Below, piece after piece: positions 8,284-10,329 of a DNA stretch of 10,329 nt (position 1 is its first letter; each line of letters starts with the position of its first letter). The notes below the pieces were generated by a model that did no database searches, was not told where the DNA came from, and saw nothing but the letters and a program-made list of their open reading frames with translations. Made by a program: the position numbers and the translations under genes. Location: NCBI GenBank assembly GCA_937124525.1, contig CAKZLA010000504.1, forward strand, positions 1-10,329, read 5' to 3'. This DNA is from an uncultured Desulfobacterium sp. Lineage in GTDB: Bacteria > Desulfobacterota > Desulfobacteria > Desulfobacterales > Desulfobacteraceae.

Positions 8284-8387
8284 TATATTATGAATATTTT
8301 TTTATTTTTTGTAACCTGCATGGCAGAAAGAACTATAGAAAAAATTATGTATTTCTTGTACTGATATCATTAAATTTCACAAAATTT
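8284..8387. other. AT-rich spacer between pfaD and the synthase gene
   Basis: This stretch of about 104 nt is strikingly AT-rich compared with the genes on either side. I see no ORF, no tRNA and no hairpin followed by a T-run. The only inverted repeat is a trivial 4-bp CTGC/GCAG at 8316-8326. No convincing -35/-10 pair stands out. Co-transcription of pfaD and the synthase is the simplest reading, though an internal promoter cannot be excluded. Confidence 0.5.
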
Positions 8388-10046
8388 TTACATTGCGTTG
8401 ATGGTTGAAAGCAGGGTGGTTCTGTCCATGGGAGTAAAGCGGGAGACATCCGTTGGAAGATCGTGGCACTGGGTTTTAAGCCATGCCGCCCGGGTGCACA
8501 CACAGGCTCCAAAGAGCAGGTTCAGGGCAATGTCCACCACGTGGCGGTTTTCACTGTTTTCCATAAAACTGCCCTTGACCCATTGATTAAAGGCACCCAT
8601 GGCAGGGCCACACCAGATCTGATAGTCCATTTTTCTATCTTGCTCTCCTGTAATGGACCAGCGGGAGGATTGGCCAAGATAGGAGCGAAATACCAGGGCC
8701 ATTTTGTGCCGGGGATCTTTTTCTGCCCGGTGTACTTCCTGGATATTGCGCTGTATGAAGAATTCTCGGGTGCTTTGCCAGGTGGCATCAAAGCTTTCTC
8801 TTAACATTTTTTCTTCCACCTCCCGCTGCAGGGCCGTTGGTACCGCATCAAAGGAGGGATAGGTTTTGTAAATGGTGTACAGTTTTTCCGCCCTGACAGA
8901 AAACATGGTTCCCCGTTTCAACACCTGGACCCGGGCCCCGATTTCAAACATGTCCGCCGCCGGGGCCATGGCAACGTCTGCCTGTTGGGCCTGGGCCAGC
9001 AATGCCTTTACTTCATTGGATGTGCCTGATTCCGTGCAGGATTGGTTGATGGAACCGGTGAGGATATAAGCTGCCCCCATCTGGAATGCCGCTGCGGCTG
9101 ACTCCGGTGTGGAGATACCCCCTGCAAATCCCACGCACAGGGGGGACTGGTATTGAAAGCGTTGGTTAAACTCATCCCTCAATGAAATCATGGTGGGAAA
9201 CAGAGAGATGGCTGGACGATTGTCCGTGTGTCCACCGGAGTCTGCCTCTGCGGTGAGATCCTGAGCCATGGGAATCTGTTGGGATAAAGCGGCCTCCTGG
9301 GCTGTAATAAGCCCCTGATCCAAAAGTTCCTGGACCATTTTTTCCGGGGGAGGAGAAAAAAACTGCCGGGCCACTTCAATGCGGGATACCTTGGCAACTA
9401 CTCGATTGGGGGTGTTGATGCGGCCTGACTCATCCCGGTGAATTCCCTTGACCCGATAATAGACTAAGGGCAGGGTGATGCGCATGAAGGCCGCGGCACT
9501 GATGCAACTGACCCCGTACCTTAAATAAAGATTCACCGTGGCCATCTCCATCTCCGGGTCTCCATGGGAGTGGATGAGATTACAGCCAAAGGGAAGATCT
9601 CCCAGGGAGTGGTTCAAATGCTGCACTGCTGCTTCCACCTGGGGGATGGAGAGGCCTCCAGCCCCCAAGAATCCCATCATGCCGTTGTGGGCCATGGCTT
9701 CCACCATTTCTACTGAGGTGATGCCGTTGGCCATGGCACCGGCGATGTATGGATATTGAAGGCCATGGCGCTGTTTAAAGGCCTGGTCTCCCAATTGTTC
9801 CATGGAAAGAGCCGGGGCCGATGCCTTTATGGGAAAACCATTGATATGGTCGTTTTCATTCTTCCTGGAGGTATCTTCCAGAACGGCACGGCCGCCCCGG
9901 GCACCGCCTGGGGTACCATGGATGTCAACGATGTAGATGGGATACTCAAGGCTCATAAGGACCTGTCTTATGCCGTGGTTACCTTTAACTGGCGCTTGAT
10001 TTTTCGGTGTCCACCATCCTCGGAAGCAAGGAATTTTATGTTTCAT
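8388..10046 (-). CDS. pfaD: PfaD-type FMN-dependent trans-acting enoyl reductase
   Basis: This is a cytosolic enoyl-ACP reductase of the nitronate monooxygenase / 2-nitropropane dioxygenase-like TIM-barrel family. It acts in trans on the chain held by the Pfa synthase, reducing enoyl groups at cycles that must become saturated. Visible family segments are GAMANGI at 103-109, TAEADSGGHTDNRP at 265-278 (with the conserved His273), AGGIST at 308-313 and GAAYILTGSINQ at 324-335 (phosphate/FMN-binding end of the barrel). Further segments are a conserved run at 360-382 containing APAADMFE and the MDYQIWCGPAMGAFN block at 473-487. At 552 residues it is full length for PfaD. The N-terminal Trp-Trp and the RQVLMSLEYPIYIV region align with PfaD leaders, so the ATG at 10046 is preferred over the internal Met31. 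It ends in TAA and lies 122 nt upstream of the synthase start on the same strand. The gene precedes the synthase, whereas in classic marine clusters pfaD follows pfaC. Confidence 0.96.
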   Translation of the reverse strand: MKHKIPCFRGWWTPKNQAPVKGNHGIRQVLMSLEYPIYIVDIHGTPGGARGGRAVLEDTSRKNENDHINGFPIKASAPALSMEQLGDQAFKQRHGLQYPYIAGAMANGITSVEMVEAMAHNGMMGFLGAGGLSIPQVEAAVQHLNHSLGDLPFGCNLIHSHGDPEMEMATVNLYLRYGVSCISAAAFMRITLPLVYYRVKGIHRDESGRINTPNRVVAKVSRIEVARQFFSPPPEKMVQELLDQGLITAQEAALSQQIPMAQDLTAEADSGGHTDNRPAISLFPTMISLRDEFNQRFQYQSPLCVGFAGGISTPESAAAAFQMGAAYILTGSINQSCTESGTSNEVKALLAQAQQADVAMAPAADMFEIGARVQVLKRGTMFSVRAEKLYTIYKTYPSFDAVPTALQREVEEKMLRESFDATWQSTREFFIQRNIQEVHRAEKDPRHKMALVFRSYLGQSSRWSITGEQDRKMDYQIWCGPAMGAFNQWVKGSFMENSENRHVVDIALNLLFGACVCTRAAWLKTQCHDLPTDVSRFTPMDRTTLLSTINAM

Positions 10047-10329
10047 AGATATCTCTTTATTTCTCTTATTACCTCAACCTTCGGACTTACGCTTTTTATA
10101 TGGAAAGGACGAAAGGATGCAGGTGTTTATTTTTTATATGAAAGTCTCACCAATATGCTGGAATTAAAGGATTTTCAATTTTCGTTGTGGCAGGTGCTTA
10201 CTGCCATGTATATTTTATTAGAAAATAAAATTTCCGGGCAACCTCAGCAGAGCCCCCCCCGAGGGGCAATAGGAACCGGCCAATTGAGCCGTCTACGGTT
10301 CCGGGCCGGGCCCATTGCCCCTCGGGGGG
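10038..10329 (+). CDS. Possible partial hypothetical membrane protein, divergent from pfaD and running off the right edge
   Basis: I do not recognise this frame. It opens with ATG at 10038, preceded by AAGGA at 10028-10032 with a 5-nt spacer, which is a better ribosome binding site than that of pfaD. It stays open for 97 codons to the window end, although its first 65 or so codons lie in AT-rich DNA where stops should be frequent. Residues 5-22 form a hydrophobic stretch (YLFISLITSTFGLTLFIW) followed by KGRK, as in a single membrane helix with a cytoplasmic basic flank. The rest is mixed and partly helical. From about residue 70 the frame enters the GC-rich palindrome and becomes Pro/Arg/Gly-rich, which looks like translated repeat. 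The first 9 nt overlap the start of pfaD on the other strand. It may be a truncated gene, a relic or a chance frame. Confidence 0.25.
   Translation, partial: MFHRYLFISLITSTFGLTLFIWKGRKDAGVYFLYESLTNMLELKDFQFSLWQVLTAMYILLENKISGQPQQSPPRGAIGTGQLSRLRFRAGPIAPRG
10052..10058 (-). promoter_or_regulatory. Weak ribosome binding site of pfaD
   Basis: The coding strand reads AAAGAGA, five nucleotides TATCT, then ATG at 10046. It is purine-rich but only a partial Shine-Dalgarno. It is reported because it supports the longer start that homology also favours. Confidence 0.4.
10093..10140. repeat. Paired 10-bp direct repeat in the pfaD leader
   Basis: TTTTTATATG occurs at 10093-10102 and again at 10131-10140, starts 38 bp apart. 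On the pfaD coding strand each reads CATATAAAAA, which contains a TATAAA-like core that could serve as a -10 element. Neither copy has a good -35 hexamer at 16-18 bp. The placement upstream of pfaD makes this the likeliest promoter or operator zone in the window, but that is inference. Confidence 0.35.
10212..10231. repeat. Short AT-only inverted repeat upstream of pfaD
   Basis: ATTTTATT at 10212-10219 is the perfect reverse complement of AATAAAAT at 10224-10231, with a 4-nt AGAA loop. It sits between the GC-rich palindrome and pfaD. It could be an operator or simply low-complexity DNA, and nothing ties it to a known regulator. Confidence 0.35.
10255..10329. repeat. GC-rich nested palindrome at the right edge
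   Basis: A perfect 16-bp inverted repeat has arms at 10255-10270 (CCCCCCGAGGGGCAAT) and 10314-10329. Nested inside is a second perfect 7-bp pair, GGAACCG at 10272-10278 and CGGTTCC at 10296-10302. The arms also contain small palindromes (CCCC-GA-GGGG), and 10303-10313 (GGGCCGGGCCC) is itself self-complementary. The window stops exactly at the end of the right arm, so the stem may extend further. No T-run follows on the side that can be read, so a classic intrinsic terminator is not supported. It could be an interspersed palindromic repeat or a small mobile-element structure. Confidence 0.8.

Noticed and set aside
8284..8387. Terminator or promoter between pfaD and the synthase
   Set aside because: Only a 4-bp stem is visible and no -35/-10 pair is convincing, so neither was annotated.
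10255..10329. Integron attC site
   Set aside because: The nested stems superficially recall attC, but the GTTRRRY and RYYYAAC core sites are not present.
1..10329. tRNA, rRNA, CRISPR array or transposase gene
   Set aside because: None of the expected signatures was seen on either strand.

Overview
The window holds a two-gene operon, read on the minus strand, for a secondary-lipid (polyunsaturated fatty acid, Pfa-type) synthase. Both genes are moderately GC-rich and sit between AT-rich flanks. Nothing in the window fixes the taxonomy. The Pfa-type proteins, base composition and codon style fit a Gram-negative anaerobe of the Desulfobacterota (a Desulfobacteraceae-like sulfate reducer), but that is inference.

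Layout, right to left in transcription order. Positions 10047-10329 are an upstream AT-rich region ending in a GC-rich nested palindrome at the right edge. An unassigned plus-strand open frame runs through this stretch and off the window. Positions 8388-10046 are pfaD, a trans-acting flavin enoyl reductase. After a 122-nt AT-rich gap, positions 145-8265 encode a giant multidomain synthase of about 2,706 residues. Positions 1-144 are an AT-rich tail with nested inverted repeats and no gene.

The giant protein is the notable object. In order it carries KS, AT, a long Pro/His/Gln-rich linker with a helical segment, two ACPs, KR, a PKS-type dehydratase, and a C-terminal FabA-like hot-dog pair. In well-known pfa clusters the KS-AT-ACP-KR-DH part is PfaA and the FabA-like pair is the end of PfaC. 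Here the two are fused and the second KS plus chain-length factor of PfaC is absent from the chain. The expected division of labour is as follows. KS and AT extend an ACP-bound chain with malonyl units and KR reduces the keto group. One of two dehydratase types removes water, with possible double-bond isomerisation by the FabA-like unit, and PfaD reduces the enoyl group when a saturated step is needed. A phosphopantetheinyl transferase must come from elsewhere in the genome, and no PfaB-type acyltransferase or chain-length factor is visible.

Other points are a TTG start chosen from a strong Shine-Dalgarno, an A10 slippery tract between the ACPs and the KR, and inverted repeats at both window ends.
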